A stretch of DNA of 32,992 bases, from assembly GCA_022826385.1 (NCBI GenBank), contig JAJDUZ010000032.1, positions 1 to 32,992 of the forward strand. The letters are read 5' to 3'. Numbering within the stretch: the first letter of the stretch is position 1; each line of letters starts with the position of its first letter. This DNA is from Silicimonas sp. (GTDB taxonomy: Bacteria; Pseudomonadota; Alphaproteobacteria; Rhodobacterales; Rhodobacteraceae). A program made the translations under genes and the position numbers. The notes under the pieces are model-generated. The model saw only the letters and a list, made by a program, of their open reading frames with translations, did not search any database and was not told the origin of the DNA. Below, in pieces: positions 24,325 through 31,922 of this stretch.

Positions 24325-24376
24325 TCCCTTTCAACAAGCCTCAATCGCCCACAGCCCAGGTCCGTCTGCCTGCGGT

Positions 24377-24392
24377 GATATATTAATATATC
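24377..24392. promoter_or_regulatory. 16-bp palindrome GATATATTAATATATC
   Basis: A perfect palindrome in the 182-nt gap between the IscA-type gene and the GT2 gene. Its half-site GATATAT matches the octamers inside satD. It could be an operator or a hairpin; no T-run follows. Confidence 0.4.
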
Positions 24393-24425
24393 TGTCCATT
24401 GGGTGGTCCGAAACCTGCCGAGACT

Positions 24426-24441
24426 TGTAACACAGGTTACA
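24426..24441. promoter_or_regulatory. Candidate operator TGTAAC-ACAG-GTTACA
   Basis: A perfect 6-bp inverted repeat with a 4-nt spacer, 65 nt before the GT2 start. The shape suits a dimeric repressor such as a TetR- or GntR-type protein. It is in the correct place to control the three-gene glycosylation operon. Confidence 0.4.
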
Positions 24442-24506
24442 TTGGCCTTGCGTTCCGTTACGCTCCGGCGCAAAGGCTAACGCAAAGACACGAGCAGGTG
24501 GGCCAG

Positions 24507-25241
24507 ATGCCGGAGAGCAGGCCGGAATTCTCCATCGTCGTTCCGATGAAGAACGAAGCCGACAACGTCGCTCATCTGGTGGCGGAGATCGAGGCCGCCT
24601 GCGCAGGGCGCAGCTTCGAAGCCATTTTCGTTGATGACGGTTCGGACGATGGTACAGCAGATGCGGCACAGGCCCTTGGCAAGCCATGGCTTCGGATTGT
24701 GCAGCACCCGCGCTCGGCCGGGCAATCGGCTGCCGTGCATTCGGGTGTCACAGCGGCCCGCGCGCCGGTGATCTGCACCATGGATGGCGACGGTCAGAAC
24801 CCGCCCGCCGAGATCCCCAACATGGTCGCCCCCCTTCTGTCGGATACGCCCCCCGGCCTTGTTGCGGGCGAACGTCAGGGGCGCAAAGACACGGCGTCGA
24901 AACGCTGGGCCAGCAAGTTTGCCAATGGCCTGCGTGGCTGGATGCTGAAGGATGGCACACGCGACACCGGCTGCGGTCTGAAAGCGTTCCGGCGCGAGGA
25001 TTTCCTGCGCCTGCCCTTCTTCAACCACATGCACCGCTATCTGCCCGCGCTGTTCAAGGCTTATGGCCTGAGTGTCATGCACCTGCCCGTCAGCCATGCC
25101 GAGCGCCATGCGGGGGCGTCGAACTATACCAACCTGCAACGCGCCCTGGTCGGGATCGTCGACCTGTTCGGTGTGATGTGGCTGATCCGGCGCGCCAAGC
25201 GTGTCTCGCCCGAGGAAACGAGGTGGCCCGATGCTGGATAG
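24507..25241 (+). CDS. Dolichol-phosphate-mannose-synthase-like GT2 glycosyltransferase
   Basis: A 244-aa family 2 glycosyltransferase. SIVVPMKNEADN (9-20), VDDGSDDGT (42-50) and the metal-binding MDGDGQNPP (92-100) are the DPMS-type donor site, and the GCGLKAFRRE acceptor motif follows. It should load a sugar onto undecaprenyl phosphate at the inner face of the membrane, as ArnC does; the sugar is unknown. A hydrophobic stretch near the C-terminus (about 213-231) may attach it to the membrane. The ATG at 24507 gives a normal family length; the frame upstream is not conserved-looking. It overlaps the next gene by 11 nt. Confidence 0.9.
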   Translation: MPESRPEFSIVVPMKNEADNVAHLVAEIEAACAGRSFEAIFVDDGSDDGTADAAQALGKPWLRIVQHPRSAGQSAAVHSGVTAARAPVICTMDGDGQNPPAEIPNMVAPLLSDTPPGLVAGERQGRKDTASKRWASKFANGLRGWMLKDGTRDTGCGLKAFRREDFLRLPFFNHMHRYLPALFKAYGLSVMHLPVSHAERHAGASNYTNLQRALVGIVDLFGVMWLIRRAKRVSPEETRWPDAG

Positions 25242-25542
25242 CCTGCTGGAATACTTCAACATCAATTCGACCCGCGACCTGATATGGCTGTCGGTCGGCC
25301 TGATCGCGCAATTGTCGTTCTCGGCCCGCTTCCTGATCCAGTGGATCAGCTCCGAGAAGGCCCGCAAATCGGTTATGCCGGTGGCGTTCTGGTGGTTCTC
25401 CATCTGCGGCGGCATCCTGCTCCTGGCCTATGGCATCTATCGCGGCGAGCCGGTCATCATCCTTGGCCAGTCCTTCGGGATTGTCGTCTATGCCCGTAAT
25501 CTCTGGCTGATCCATGCCGAACGTCGCCGCGCGGCTGCTTGA
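25231..25542 (+). CDS. Lipid A biosynthesis N-terminal (LAB_N) domain membrane protein
   Basis: A 103-aa membrane protein with three helices (about 16-33, 50-70, 74-93). The motif FSARFLIQWISSEKARKS followed by MPVAFWWFSICGG is the LAB_N signature. These small proteins resemble sugar-lipid flippase subunits and stand beside GT2 and GT39 genes. The role proposed here, moving the polyprenyl-phosphate sugar across the membrane, is inference. The start at 25231 has GAGG 9-12 nt upstream and overlaps the GT2 stop. It overlaps the GT39 gene by 29 nt. Confidence 0.85.
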   Translation: MLDSLLEYFNINSTRDLIWLSVGLIAQLSFSARFLIQWISSEKARKSVMPVAFWWFSICGGILLLAYGIYRGEPVIILGQSFGIVVYARNLWLIHAERRRAAA

Positions 25543-26953
25543 ACCGCGCATCGCGGTTCTGTTCGTTCTGGCGCTGACGCTTTGGCGCGCCACAACGCTG
25601 ACCTTTGACGAAACCGAGCTTTGGGTCGACGAGGTGCAATATTGGCTCTGGGGCCAGCACCTTGACTGGGGGTATTTCTCGAAACCGCCCCTGATCGCGT
25701 TCTGGCTGCGGGCCATCACGGATCTGGCGGGCTCGGACAGCCAGTTCTGGATCCGTATCTCGGGCGCATTTCTGCATGCCGCGACCGCCGGGCTGATCGG
25801 CCTGTCGGCCGCGCGGCTTTACGACCGGCAAGTCGGCGCAGTCGCAGCGATCCTCTATGCCGGATTGCCCATGGTGACGGTGGGCAGCTGGCTCTTTTCG
25901 ACCGATACGCTTCTGCTGCCGTGTTTTGCATTGGCCTTTTACGCTTACCTGAGGCTGACGGAACGCGCGTCTTTCGCCTGGGCTCTGACCATGGGCGCGG
26001 CCCTTGGTTTGGCATTCCTTGCCAAATACGCGGTGATCTATTTCCTGCTGTCACTGGTTCTTGCAACACTGCTGATCCCGGCGGCGCGGATCACGTGGCG
26101 CGATGCCGGGGTGGCCGCCTGTGCCATGGCGGTGATCGCGGCACCGAACATCTGGTGGAACATCGCCAATGGCGGCACCACGCTGAAACATGTGGCGCAA
26201 GACAACGCACAGGTGGACGCCTCGGGGTTGAACCCCGCCGGAGCCATCGAGTTCATTGGCAGTCAGTTCGCGGTGTTCGGACCGCTGACCTTCGCCGTTT
26301 TCCTGCTGACGCTTTGGCTGCTGTTCCGCCGCAAGGCCCCTGCACATAGCGGTCTGCTGCTGATCTTTTCGCTGACCACTGTGCTGTTGATGACCGTTCA
26401 AGGGCTGCGTGCCGAGGCGAATGCGAACTGGGCCGTAACGGCCTATGTGGCCGGGACAATCCTTGTTGCTGCCGTTCTGGTGCGCAGGACCGGCTGGTTG
26501 CTGGCCACCGTTCTGGTCAACCTTGGCCTCGCGCTGCTTCTGCCCCTGCTCTACATGCAGGCCGAGACGCTGCGCCTGCCAAACGGTCGCCTTGTGGCCG
26601 AACGGTATATCGGGATGGAAGACCTCAGCGAAGCCATTCGATCTGCCGCCGAGGCCGAAGGTCTAAACAGCATCGTTGCGGTCCGGCGCGGCGTGCTGGC
26701 GGACCTGTTTCACCGATTTGACGGAACTGATCTGGTCATCCACGCGCCCGATCCGGGCGGTCCGCCGCACAACTTTTATGAACAGGTCTTTCCCCTGCCC
26801 GCCGATACCGTGGGTGATGTGCTCTATGCCGCGACGGGACCCGCACCTTGCGATGCGGCAACGTCGGTGTCGACCTACACGGCGGCGGACGGGCTCTACC
26901 GAAACCAGACCTATACCTTCTGGCGCACGCCTGCCGCGTGCCTCAGACCTTGA
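25514..26953 (+). CDS. GT39/ArnT-like polyprenyl-phosphate glycosyltransferase, integral membrane
   Basis: A 479-aa GT-C glycosyltransferase with about ten helices. The first periplasmic loop contains the ArnT/PMT-type block [13 protein letters not shown] and [10 protein letters not shown], with Asp39 as likely catalytic residue; [12 protein letters not shown] follows. The C-terminal 130 residues are a soluble periplasmic domain. By analogy with ArnT it should transfer a sugar from undecaprenyl phosphate to lipid A or another envelope target on the periplasmic face. Three overlapping genes (GT2, LAB_N, GT39) form one unit. The sugar and acceptor are not determined. Confidence 0.88.
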   Translation: MPNVAARLLEPRIAVLFVLALTLWRATTLTFDETELWVDEVQYWLWGQHLDWGYFSKPPLIAFWLRAITDLAGSDSQFWIRISGAFLHAATAGLIGLSAARLYDRQVGAVAAILYAGLPMVTVGSWLFSTDTLLLPCFALAFYAYLRLTERASFAWALTMGAALGLAFLAKYAVIYFLLSLVLATLLIPAARITWRDAGVAACAMAVIAAPNIWWNIANGGTTLKHVAQDNAQVDASGLNPAGAIEFIGSQFAVFGPLTFAVFLLTLWLLFRRKAPAHSGLLLIFSLTTVLLMTVQGLRAEANANWAVTAYVAGTILVAAVLVRRTGWLLATVLVNLGLALLLPLLYMQAETLRLPNGRLVAERYIGMEDLSEAIRSAAEAEGLNSIVAVRRGVLADLFHRFDGTDLVIHAPDPGGPPHNFYEQVFPLPADTVGDVLYAATGPAPCDAATSVSTYTAADGLYRNQTYTFWRTPAACLRP

Positions 26954-27005
26954 CCTTCGGCCCCGGATCGCCACAACAGAGCTCCGACAGAAAAGGACAC
27001 GCGCC

Positions 27006-27743
27006 ATGCAGAAACTCGCCGCCGGAAACTGGAAGATGAACGGGCTCGACGCCGCCTTGGCCGAGATCGATGCTTTGGCCGCCGCCCATCCCTCGCCCGA
27101 ATGCGAGGTTCTGATCTGCCCGCCTGCGACGCTGCTGTCGCGCCTTGCAGCGCGCGCTGAAGGCACCGCCATCCAAACGGGTGCTCAGGATTGCCATGCG
27201 GCCGCGTCTGGCGCCCACACCGGCGACATCTCGGCCGAGATGATCGCGGACGCGGGCGGTGCTTTCGTGATCGTTGGCCATTCCGAACGTCGCGCGGATC
27301 ACGGCGAAGACGACGCCACAGTTCGCGCCAAAGCCGAGGCCACATGGCGCGCTGGCCTGACGGCCATCATCTGCGTCGGCGAGACCTTGGAGGAACGCGA
27401 GGCAGGCCGGACGATCGACATCGTCGGGGGCCAACTGGCCGGTTCGGTGCCGGACGGGGCAACGGCGGCCAACACGGTCATCGCTTATGAGCCGGTTTGG
27501 GCGATTGGTACGGGCAAGGTTCCGACGCTCGAGGAGATAAGCGAGGTCCATGACGACATTCGCGCGCGCCTGACCGATCGGTTCGGAGGCGACGCCGGGG
27601 GCATGCGCTTGCTTTATGGCGGTTCGGTCAAACCGTCGAATGCGGCGGAGATTTTCGGTGTGTCAAACGTCGATGGCGCATTGGTGGGGGGCGCGTCGCT
27701 GAAGGCGTCCGACTTCGGCGGCATCGTCGAGGCGCTCGGCTAA
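27006..27743 (+). CDS. tpiA: Triosephosphate isomerase
   Basis: A 245-aa glycolytic enzyme interconverting dihydroxyacetone phosphate and glyceraldehyde 3-phosphate. Active-site residues are Asn8 and Lys10 in GNWKMN, His92 in VGHSERR and Glu162 in [10 protein letters not shown]; the phosphate-binding loop [11 protein letters not shown] and LVGGASLK complete the barrel. The ATG at 27006 has AAAAGGA 8 nt upstream. It begins 52 nt after the GT39 stop and may share that transcript or have its own promoter in the gap. It converges on the LysE gene with a 6-nt gap. Confidence 0.96.
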   Translation: MQKLAAGNWKMNGLDAALAEIDALAAAHPSPECEVLICPPATLLSRLAARAEGTAIQTGAQDCHAAASGAHTGDISAEMIADAGGAFVIVGHSERRADHGEDDATVRAKAEATWRAGLTAIICVGETLEEREAGRTIDIVGGQLAGSVPDGATAANTVIAYEPVWAIGTGKVPTLEEISEVHDDIRARLTDRFGGDAGGMRLLYGGSVKPSNAAEIFGVSNVDGALVGGASLKASDFGGIVEALG

Positions 27744-27749
27744 GCAACC

Positions 27750-28367
27750 TCAGGCGGGCGTGATACGCGCCGTCAGGATCCGCAGCGACGCCGCCCCAAA
27801 GAGCAAGCCGAAACCCGCATCGAACCAACGCGTGGCCTTGCGATAGAACTGCGCGATACGCGGCGTCGAGAACAGCAGACCGTATCCCCAGAAGACGATC
27901 ATCGACGTCAGAAGCAAGGCTGCGAACAATTGCCAGACCGCCAGCGCCCCGGCGTCGGGCGGCAAGGCGATGGCATAGATCGCGCCCCACGAGAAAATCG
28001 CCTTGGGGTTGGTCAGGTGCAGAAGAAAGCCCTTTAGGAAAAGCCGCGATCTCTTGGGCTCAACTTGCGACGTGGCCCGCCCGACCCATGCGTTGCGCAA
28101 TGACTTCACCGCCAACCAGAAGAGGTAAGCCGCCCCCAGATACCGGACGACCTCGAAGACCCAGCCATGGGCCAGCATCAGCGCTGACATGCCAAGCCCC
28201 GCCGCGATCCCCCAACTGGCCGATCCGGCGATCACACCACTGGCCACGCTTAGCCCGGCAACACGCCCGCCCGCCATCGCCGTTCCGGAGATCGCCAGTG
28301 TCGCGGGGCCCGGACTGCCGCCCGCCAGCGCCCAGCCCAGAAGGATGATCCAAAGCTCGGGCGCCAC
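27750..28367 (-). CDS. LysE/RhtB family amino-acid exporter
   Basis: A 205-aa inner-membrane exporter with about six helices. The N-terminal GWALAGGSPGPATLAISGTAMAGG-type block (split here for length) and LHLTNPKAIFSWGAIYAI are the LysE/RhtB signatures. The substrate is not predictable. The frame is open up to a TTG at 28412, but the GTG at 28367 starts 4 nt after the preceding stop, places helix 1 at the N-terminus and gives the usual length, so it is preferred. It is the last gene of a three-gene minus-strand operon. Confidence 0.87.
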   Translation of the reverse strand: MAPELWIILLGWALAGGSPGPATLAISGTAMAGGRVAGLSVASGVIAGSASWGIAAGLGMSALMLAHGWVFEVVRYLGAAYLFWLAVKSLRNAWVGRATSQVEPKRSRLFLKGFLLHLTNPKAIFSWGAIYAIALPPDAGALAVWQLFAALLLTSMIVFWGYGLLFSTPRIAQFYRKATRWFDAGFGLLFGAASLRILTARITPA

Positions 28368-28371
28368 CGGA

Positions 28372-29142
28372 TCAGTCCAGTTTTGGAGGGTCGACAAACA
28401 ACCGGTCGCCAACCGCTTCCAGCAAACGCTCGGGATGGGTCATCGGCAGCATGTGCCCGGCATTCGGCACCGTCACCCATTCCGCGTCCGGTATACGGTC
28501 CCCGATGGTCGAAATGATTTCGGGGATAACCGGATGCGTATCGCCGCCGTCAACAAAGGTTACCGGCATATCAAGCTCTTCCAGTCGGTCGGGGTTCAGA
28601 AGCCCCGGTCGGTCGTCAAAGAGCAGCGTGTCGCACGCCTTCACCAGAGGAATGCGATCGACGATATAGGCGCGTTGTTCGCCGTTGAGTTCACTCCACG
28701 GGGTGCCATCGCCCCAGATGGCGTGAAACTCCTTGGCCGCTGTCGCATGTTCGGCGGCCGACATCTTCTTGTTGAAGCCCGCCAAATCACGCTCGATTTT
28801 CTCATAGGCCCAACGCCCCTTCACCGCGGCAAAGAACGGCGGCTCGACCAGAACCAGCGACGATACGCGATACGGACGCTCGACCGCGATGCGCAACGCA
28901 AGGACCGCCCCATAGGAATGCCCGATCAACGGCACCGGATCGGACGGCATCTCGTCGATGGCCAGTTCCACGGCCTGATCGGCAAAGTCGCGCGACGTGT
29001 CATAGGCTTCCGCCAACCCATGCCCCGGCAATTCGATCAACAGGGGCGAAACCGGACGTTCGATCACGTTCAGGAACGGGCGCCAGTTGGCCGCGCGGCC
29101 AAGCCCGCAATGGATCAGGGCAAGGGGTTGTTTGACGGCCAT
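28372..29142 (-). CDS. Alpha/beta hydrolase, cytoplasmic
   Basis: A 256-aa alpha/beta-hydrolase. No signal peptide is present. GHSYGAVLAL places the nucleophile at Ser76; Asp201 (VDGGDTHP) and His230 (NAGHMLPMTHPE) complete the triad, and IHCGLG at 10-15 is the oxyanion segment. The fold and spacing fit small esterases and C-C hydrolases of aromatic breakdown. Its neighbour is an HCCA-isomerase-like gene (2-nt gap), which hints at an aromatic or xenobiotic ring-cleavage role; that is inference. lysE follows after 4 nt. Confidence 0.85.
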   Translation of the reverse strand: MAVKQPLALIHCGLGRAANWRPFLNVIERPVSPLLIELPGHGLAEAYDTSRDFADQAVELAIDEMPSDPVPLIGHSYGAVLALRIAVERPYRVSSLVLVEPPFFAAVKGRWAYEKIERDLAGFNKKMSAAEHATAAKEFHAIWGDGTPWSELNGEQRAYIVDRIPLVKACDTLLFDDRPGLLNPDRLEELDMPVTFVDGGDTHPVIPEIISTIGDRIPDAEWVTVPNAGHMLPMTHPERLLEAVGDRLFVDPPKLD

Positions 29143-29144
29143 GC

Positions 29145-29744
29145 CTAGAGTGTTCCTCCGAGATGCATGTCGAGTTGATCAATGCGGTCCTGCCCCCAGA
29201 ACCGTGCGCCATCATCGGTGATGAAGAAAGGCGCACCGAAGACGCCCGCATTCACCGCCTCTTCCAGATTGGCTTCATAGGTCTCGGCGCCCGAGAGCAA
29301 CCCGCTATCGGCCAGCGACGGATCGAAACCGGCGCCCTCAAGACACGCCTTGATCACCGCATCGTCCGCGATGTCCTTCTCCTCGGCCCAGCAGGCGCGC
29401 GTCATTGCGAAGACCAGCGCCCCCAGATCGCCGCCGCCGGCGTTCTGCGCCGCGATCAAGGCATAGGAGGCCGGGGCCGGGTTCGTCGGCCAATGCGCCG
29501 GTTTCAGGTTGAGAGGCAGGCCGGTCAGCTTCGAGGACCGCTCCATCTCCATCAGACGATATTCCTGCCGGGATTGATGACGCTGCCCCGGCGGGACGCC
29601 ACCCGTCCGCGAAAACAGACCCATGATATCAAGCGGCTTATAGGTGATGGTGCATCCGTGCTTTGCCGCCACGTCCGCCGGGCGCGTGCCCGCAAGGTAG
29701 CAATTCGGAGAAATCGTTGCGAGGTAGTAGTCGATATGCGCCAT
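29145..29744 (-). CDS. 2-hydroxychromene-2-carboxylate isomerase-like (DsbA/GST-kappa fold)
   Basis: A 199-aa thioredoxin-fold protein of the DSBA-like family. The N-terminal IDYYLATISPNCYLAG has a serine (Ser12) where DsbA has its CxxC, as in glutathione-dependent HCCA isomerases and kappa GSTs. The C-terminal VFGAPFFITDDG ... FWGQDRIDQLD is the matching thioredoxin end with cis-Pro. Known members isomerise ring-cleavage products of naphthalene; the true substrate here is unknown. It leads the minus-strand operon with the hydrolase and LysE and is divergent from prs. Confidence 0.85.
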   Translation of the reverse strand: MAHIDYYLATISPNCYLAGTRPADVAAKHGCTITYKPLDIMGLFSRTGGVPPGQRHQSRQEYRLMEMERSSKLTGLPLNLKPAHWPTNPAPASYALIAAQNAGGGDLGALVFAMTRACWAEEKDIADDAVIKACLEGAGFDPSLADSGLLSGAETYEANLEEAVNAGVFGAPFFITDDGARFWGQDRIDQLDMHLGGTL

Positions 29745-29803
29745 TTTTTCCGGGTTCTCCTCGGCGTTCGTGTTTGCCTGACCCTATGCCCGTGTTAAGC
29801 GGT

Positions 29804-29832
29804 GTCAACGTTACGAATCCGTTACGTTTGAC
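29804..29832. promoter_or_regulatory. Compound repeat upstream of prs
   Basis: Two direct CGTTACG copies (29809-29815 and 29820-29826, 11-nt period) are bracketed by GTCAA (29804-29808) and TTGAC (29828-29832), an inverted pair. It lies in the divergent prs/HCCA-isomerase promoter region, 24-52 nt before the prs ATG. One helical turn between direct copies suits protein binding on one DNA face. Confidence 0.35.
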
Positions 29833-29855
29833 GCACAACAGGGACAGTGCTGCCA

Positions 29856-30881
29856 ATGCCTCAACTTCAGGAACCGAAGATCATCTCCGGCAATGCCAAC
29901 CGGGGTCTTGCAACCGCCGTGGCCCGACGCATGTCGATGCATCGTGGTGTCAGTGTGGGGCTTGTCGACGCGCGTGTCGAGCGTTTCAACGACGGCGAGA
30001 TTTTCGTCGAGGTGTTCGAGAACGTGCGCGGCGAGGACATGTTCATCCTGCAATCGACTTCGAACCCGGCCAACGACAACCTGATGGAACTCCTCATCAT
30101 GTCGGATGCACTCCGGCGCTCGTCGGCGCAGCGGATCACGGCGGTCATCCCGTATTTCGGATACGCGCGGCAGGATCGACGCACCAAGGCGCGCACCCCG
30201 ATCAGCGCCAAGCTTGTGGCCAATATGATGGTCAGCGCCGGGATCGAGCGGATCCTGACGATGGACCTTCACGCGGCCCAGATTCAGGGGTTCTTCGACA
30301 TTCCGGTCGACAACCTCTATGCCGCGCCGATCTTCGCGCTGGATGTGAAACATGCCTTCAAGGACCGTCTCGACCAGGTCACTGTCGTCTCCCCTGACGT
30401 GGGCGGCGTGGCGCGCGCCCGCGAACTGGCCCAACGCATCGGAGCGCCGCTCTCGATCGTTGACAAACGGCGCGAGAAGCCGGGCGAGATTGCCGAGATG
30501 ACCGTGATCGGCGACGTGAAAGACCGCGTCTGTATCGTCGTGGACGATATCGTCGATACGGCAGGCACGCTCTGCAAAGGGGCCGAAACGCTGATGGCGG
30601 CGGGCGCGACCGAGGTCCACGCCTATATCAGCCATGGCGTCCTTTCCGGCCCGGCGATTGAGCGGGTCACGAAATCCGTGATGAAAAGCCTTGTGATCAC
30701 CGACACGATCGAGGCGACCGAGGCCACCAAGAAGGCGAAGAACATTCGTATTGTGCCGACAGCGCCGATGTTCGCGCAAGCCATTATGAATATCTGGCAT
30801 GGCACATCGGTCTCGAGCCTCTTCGATCACGAGACACTCGAGCCGATTTATGACGGCATGTATTCGAGCGTAACGGTCTAG
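29856..30881 (+). CDS. prs: Ribose-phosphate pyrophosphokinase (PRPP synthetase)
   Basis: A 341-aa enzyme making PRPP from ribose 5-phosphate and ATP for purine, pyrimidine, histidine and NAD synthesis. [29 protein letters not shown] (ATP loop), [13 protein letters not shown] and the PRPP motif [12 protein letters not shown] (about 228-239) are intact. It is somewhat longer than the usual 310-320 residues, mainly in the C-terminal part. The ATG at 29856 is preferred over a GTG at 29847. Its TAG stop interlocks with the stop of a 40-aa gene on the other strand (CTAG). Confidence 0.95.
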   Translation: MPQLQEPKIISGNANRGLATAVARRMSMHRGVSVGLVDARVERFNDGEIFVEVFENVRGEDMFILQSTSNPANDNLMELLIMSDALRRSSAQRITAVIPYFGYARQDRRTKARTPISAKLVANMMVSAGIERILTMDLHAAQIQGFFDIPVDNLYAAPIFALDVKHAFKDRLDQVTVVSPDVGGVARARELAQRIGAPLSIVDKRREKPGEIAEMTVIGDVKDRVCIVVDDIVDTAGTLCKGAETLMAAGATEVHAYISHGVLSGPAIERVTKSVMKSLVITDTIEATEATKKAKNIRIVPTAPMFAQAIMNIWHGTSVSSLFDHETLEPIYDGMYSSVTV

Positions 30882-31000
30882 GCCAAAGCGCCCACCGCCA
30901 CCGCGATCATCACGCCGATGATTGCGACCAAAGCCAGAATGTAGTCTCCAGGCACGGCGTCTTCCGTGCCCAGCAGCATGTCCCATAGTCTTTTCGGCAT
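30878..31000 (-). CDS. Small single-pass membrane protein (40 aa), unrecognised
   Basis: A 40-aa ORF: a basic-amphipathic start ([11 protein letters not shown]), an acidic turn (TEDAVPGDY) and one C-terminal transmembrane helix ([20 protein letters not shown], ending at the stop). This is the layout of small inner-membrane or respiratory-complex accessory peptides, but I know no family. A G-rich SD-like stretch precedes the ATG on the minus strand and is part of a hairpin (31008-31030). It converges with prs, sharing the four bases CTAG. The regular helix argues for a true gene. Confidence 0.55.
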   Translation of the reverse strand: MPKRLWDMLLGTEDAVPGDYILALVAIIGVMIAVAVGALA

Positions 31001-31007
31001 CTTAGGC

Positions 31008-31030
31008 CCCCACCATTGATCCCGGTGGGG
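31008..31030 (-). promoter_or_regulatory. Hairpin overlapping the ribosome-binding region of the 40-aa gene
   Basis: CCCCACC and GGTGGGG (31008-31014 and 31024-31030) form a perfect 7-bp stem with a 9-nt loop. On the minus strand the 3' arm GGTGGGG ends 7 nt before the ATG, so folding would hide the likely Shine-Dalgarno. It might be a translational control element or simply a terminator-like structure. Confidence 0.4.
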
Positions 31031-31180
31031 ACTCTATTCGACCACGTGGCATATGCCAGTGTGCAACTGCGAAACAATCCGTTGCCGCTCTGCAGAAATG
31101 GCTTGGCAAGCGCGGAACGAAAGGGTAATAAAATTGCGCTAAGGCAATATCTCAAGTTCAAAAGTTGCGAGGACGTTTTG

Positions 31181-31624
31181 ATGCTGGACAATCAACCGCG
31201 TGGCACGATTGTCATTGAAGACCTTGAAGTGGGCATGATGCGCTCGCTGACCAAGGAAATCACCGACCTCGACATCGAACTCTTTGCCCAGGTCTCGACC
31301 GACCATAATCCTGTCCATCTTGATGAAGACTATGCGCAGGACACCATCTTTGCCGGGCGCATCGCCCACGGGATGCTGACCGCCGGTCTGATCTCGGCGG
31401 TGATCGGCGAACAGCTTCCGGGTCATGGCACGGTCTATCTGGGCCAATCGCTCAAGTTCCTCGCGCCGGTGCGTCCGGGCGATCTGGTGACGGCCGAAGT
31501 CACGGTGCTGGAAATCGACTATGGCAAACGTCGGGTTCAGCTTGAGACGAAGTGTCTGGTCGATGGCAAACCGGTTCTGAAGGGCGAAGCCACGGTTCTG
31601 GCACCGTCCGCCAAGTTCGACTAG
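31181..31624 (+). CDS. MaoC-like hot-dog dehydratase ((R)-specific enoyl-CoA hydratase type)
   Basis: A 147-aa single hot-dog domain. The hydratase-2 motif runs through VSTDHNPVHLDEDYAQ (catalytic Asp and His) and IFAGRIAHGMLTAGLIS; LKFLAPVRPGDLV and the C-terminal GEATVLAP are usual for the fold. Such enzymes hydrate enoyl-CoA to (R)-3-hydroxyacyl-CoA, feeding PHA or fatty-acid metabolism; PhaJ-like is the best guess. The ATG at 31181 has GAGGA at 31168-31172; the frame upstream to 31016 is not family-like. The 180 nt upstream hold an AT-rich patch (GGGTAATAAAATTG) that may be its promoter. Confidence 0.88.
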   Translation: MLDNQPRGTIVIEDLEVGMMRSLTKEITDLDIELFAQVSTDHNPVHLDEDYAQDTIFAGRIAHGMLTAGLISAVIGEQLPGHGTVYLGQSLKFLAPVRPGDLVTAEVTVLEIDYGKRRVQLETKCLVDGKPVLKGEATVLAPSAKFD

Positions 31625-31665
31625 ACACCCAACTTCCACTTTTTTGCCAAGTGTTTCCAAGTTGA

Positions 31666-31747
31666 GCGCCTTTCGGCGCACACGACACTGTGCGCCGGCC
31701 TGCGGCCGCCGCGACGCCTCCGGCGGGCGTATTCGCAAAGAGATGAA
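31666..31747 (+). repeat. REP-like multi-hairpin element after maoC, with TATT...GATGAA tail
   Basis: Three GC-rich stems follow each other: GCGCC/GGCGC (31666-31679), CGGCGCACA/TGTGCGCCG (31674-31697, a perfect 9-bp stem that competes with the first), and CGCC-TCC-GGCG (31715-31725). The tail GGCGTATTCGCAAAGAGATG and AA ends near 31747. The tail matches the element at 141-194. It probably ends the maoC transcript and belongs to a dispersed Rhodobacterales extragenic family. Confidence 0.5.
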
Positions 31748-31820
31748 CCGGACTTTCAACGCATCCGTGGGACACGGCAGATCAAGGGCAGCTCGTTCCG
31801 TGTTTTGAAAGCAATTTTCT

Positions 31821-31872
31821 AGTCAAGTGGTTTGACTTCACGCGAGTGTCAGCGAGGCTTTGACACAAAGCC
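31821..31872. other. Inverted repeats in the gap before the truncated gene
   Basis: AGTCAA/TTGACT (31821-31837), GTGTCA/TGACAC (31846-31866) and GGCTTT/AAAGCC (31856-31872) lie in a row. The last two are mutually exclusive. On the minus strand they follow the 3' end of the truncated gene (31923), so they may be its terminator or a regulator site. The rest of 31748-31922 shows no gene I can support. Confidence 0.3.
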
Positions 31873-31922
31873 GAAAGCTCCCCAAGCGTCAGCGATCCGG
31901 ATCTGGCGTCTATTTTGCGATA

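Noticed and set aside
24377..24441. CRISPR-like or tandem repeat array
   Set aside because: The two palindromes here differ in sequence and are not repeated with spacers; nothing array-like occurs elsewhere in the window.
28368..28412. Longer LysE protein from an upstream start
   Set aside because: The start would be TTG within the hydrolase gene and adds 15 non-hydrophobic residues; GTG at 28367 fits family length and operon spacing better.
29811..30986. 391-aa minus-strand frame opposite prs
   Set aside because: prs is unambiguous, and the antisense frame has shadow-like composition; only the separate 40-aa frame at 30878-31000 lies outside prs.
31500..31775. Small minus-strand frame downstream of maoC
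   Set aside because: It overlaps maoC antisense and runs through the REP-like element; no domain or ribosome binding site.
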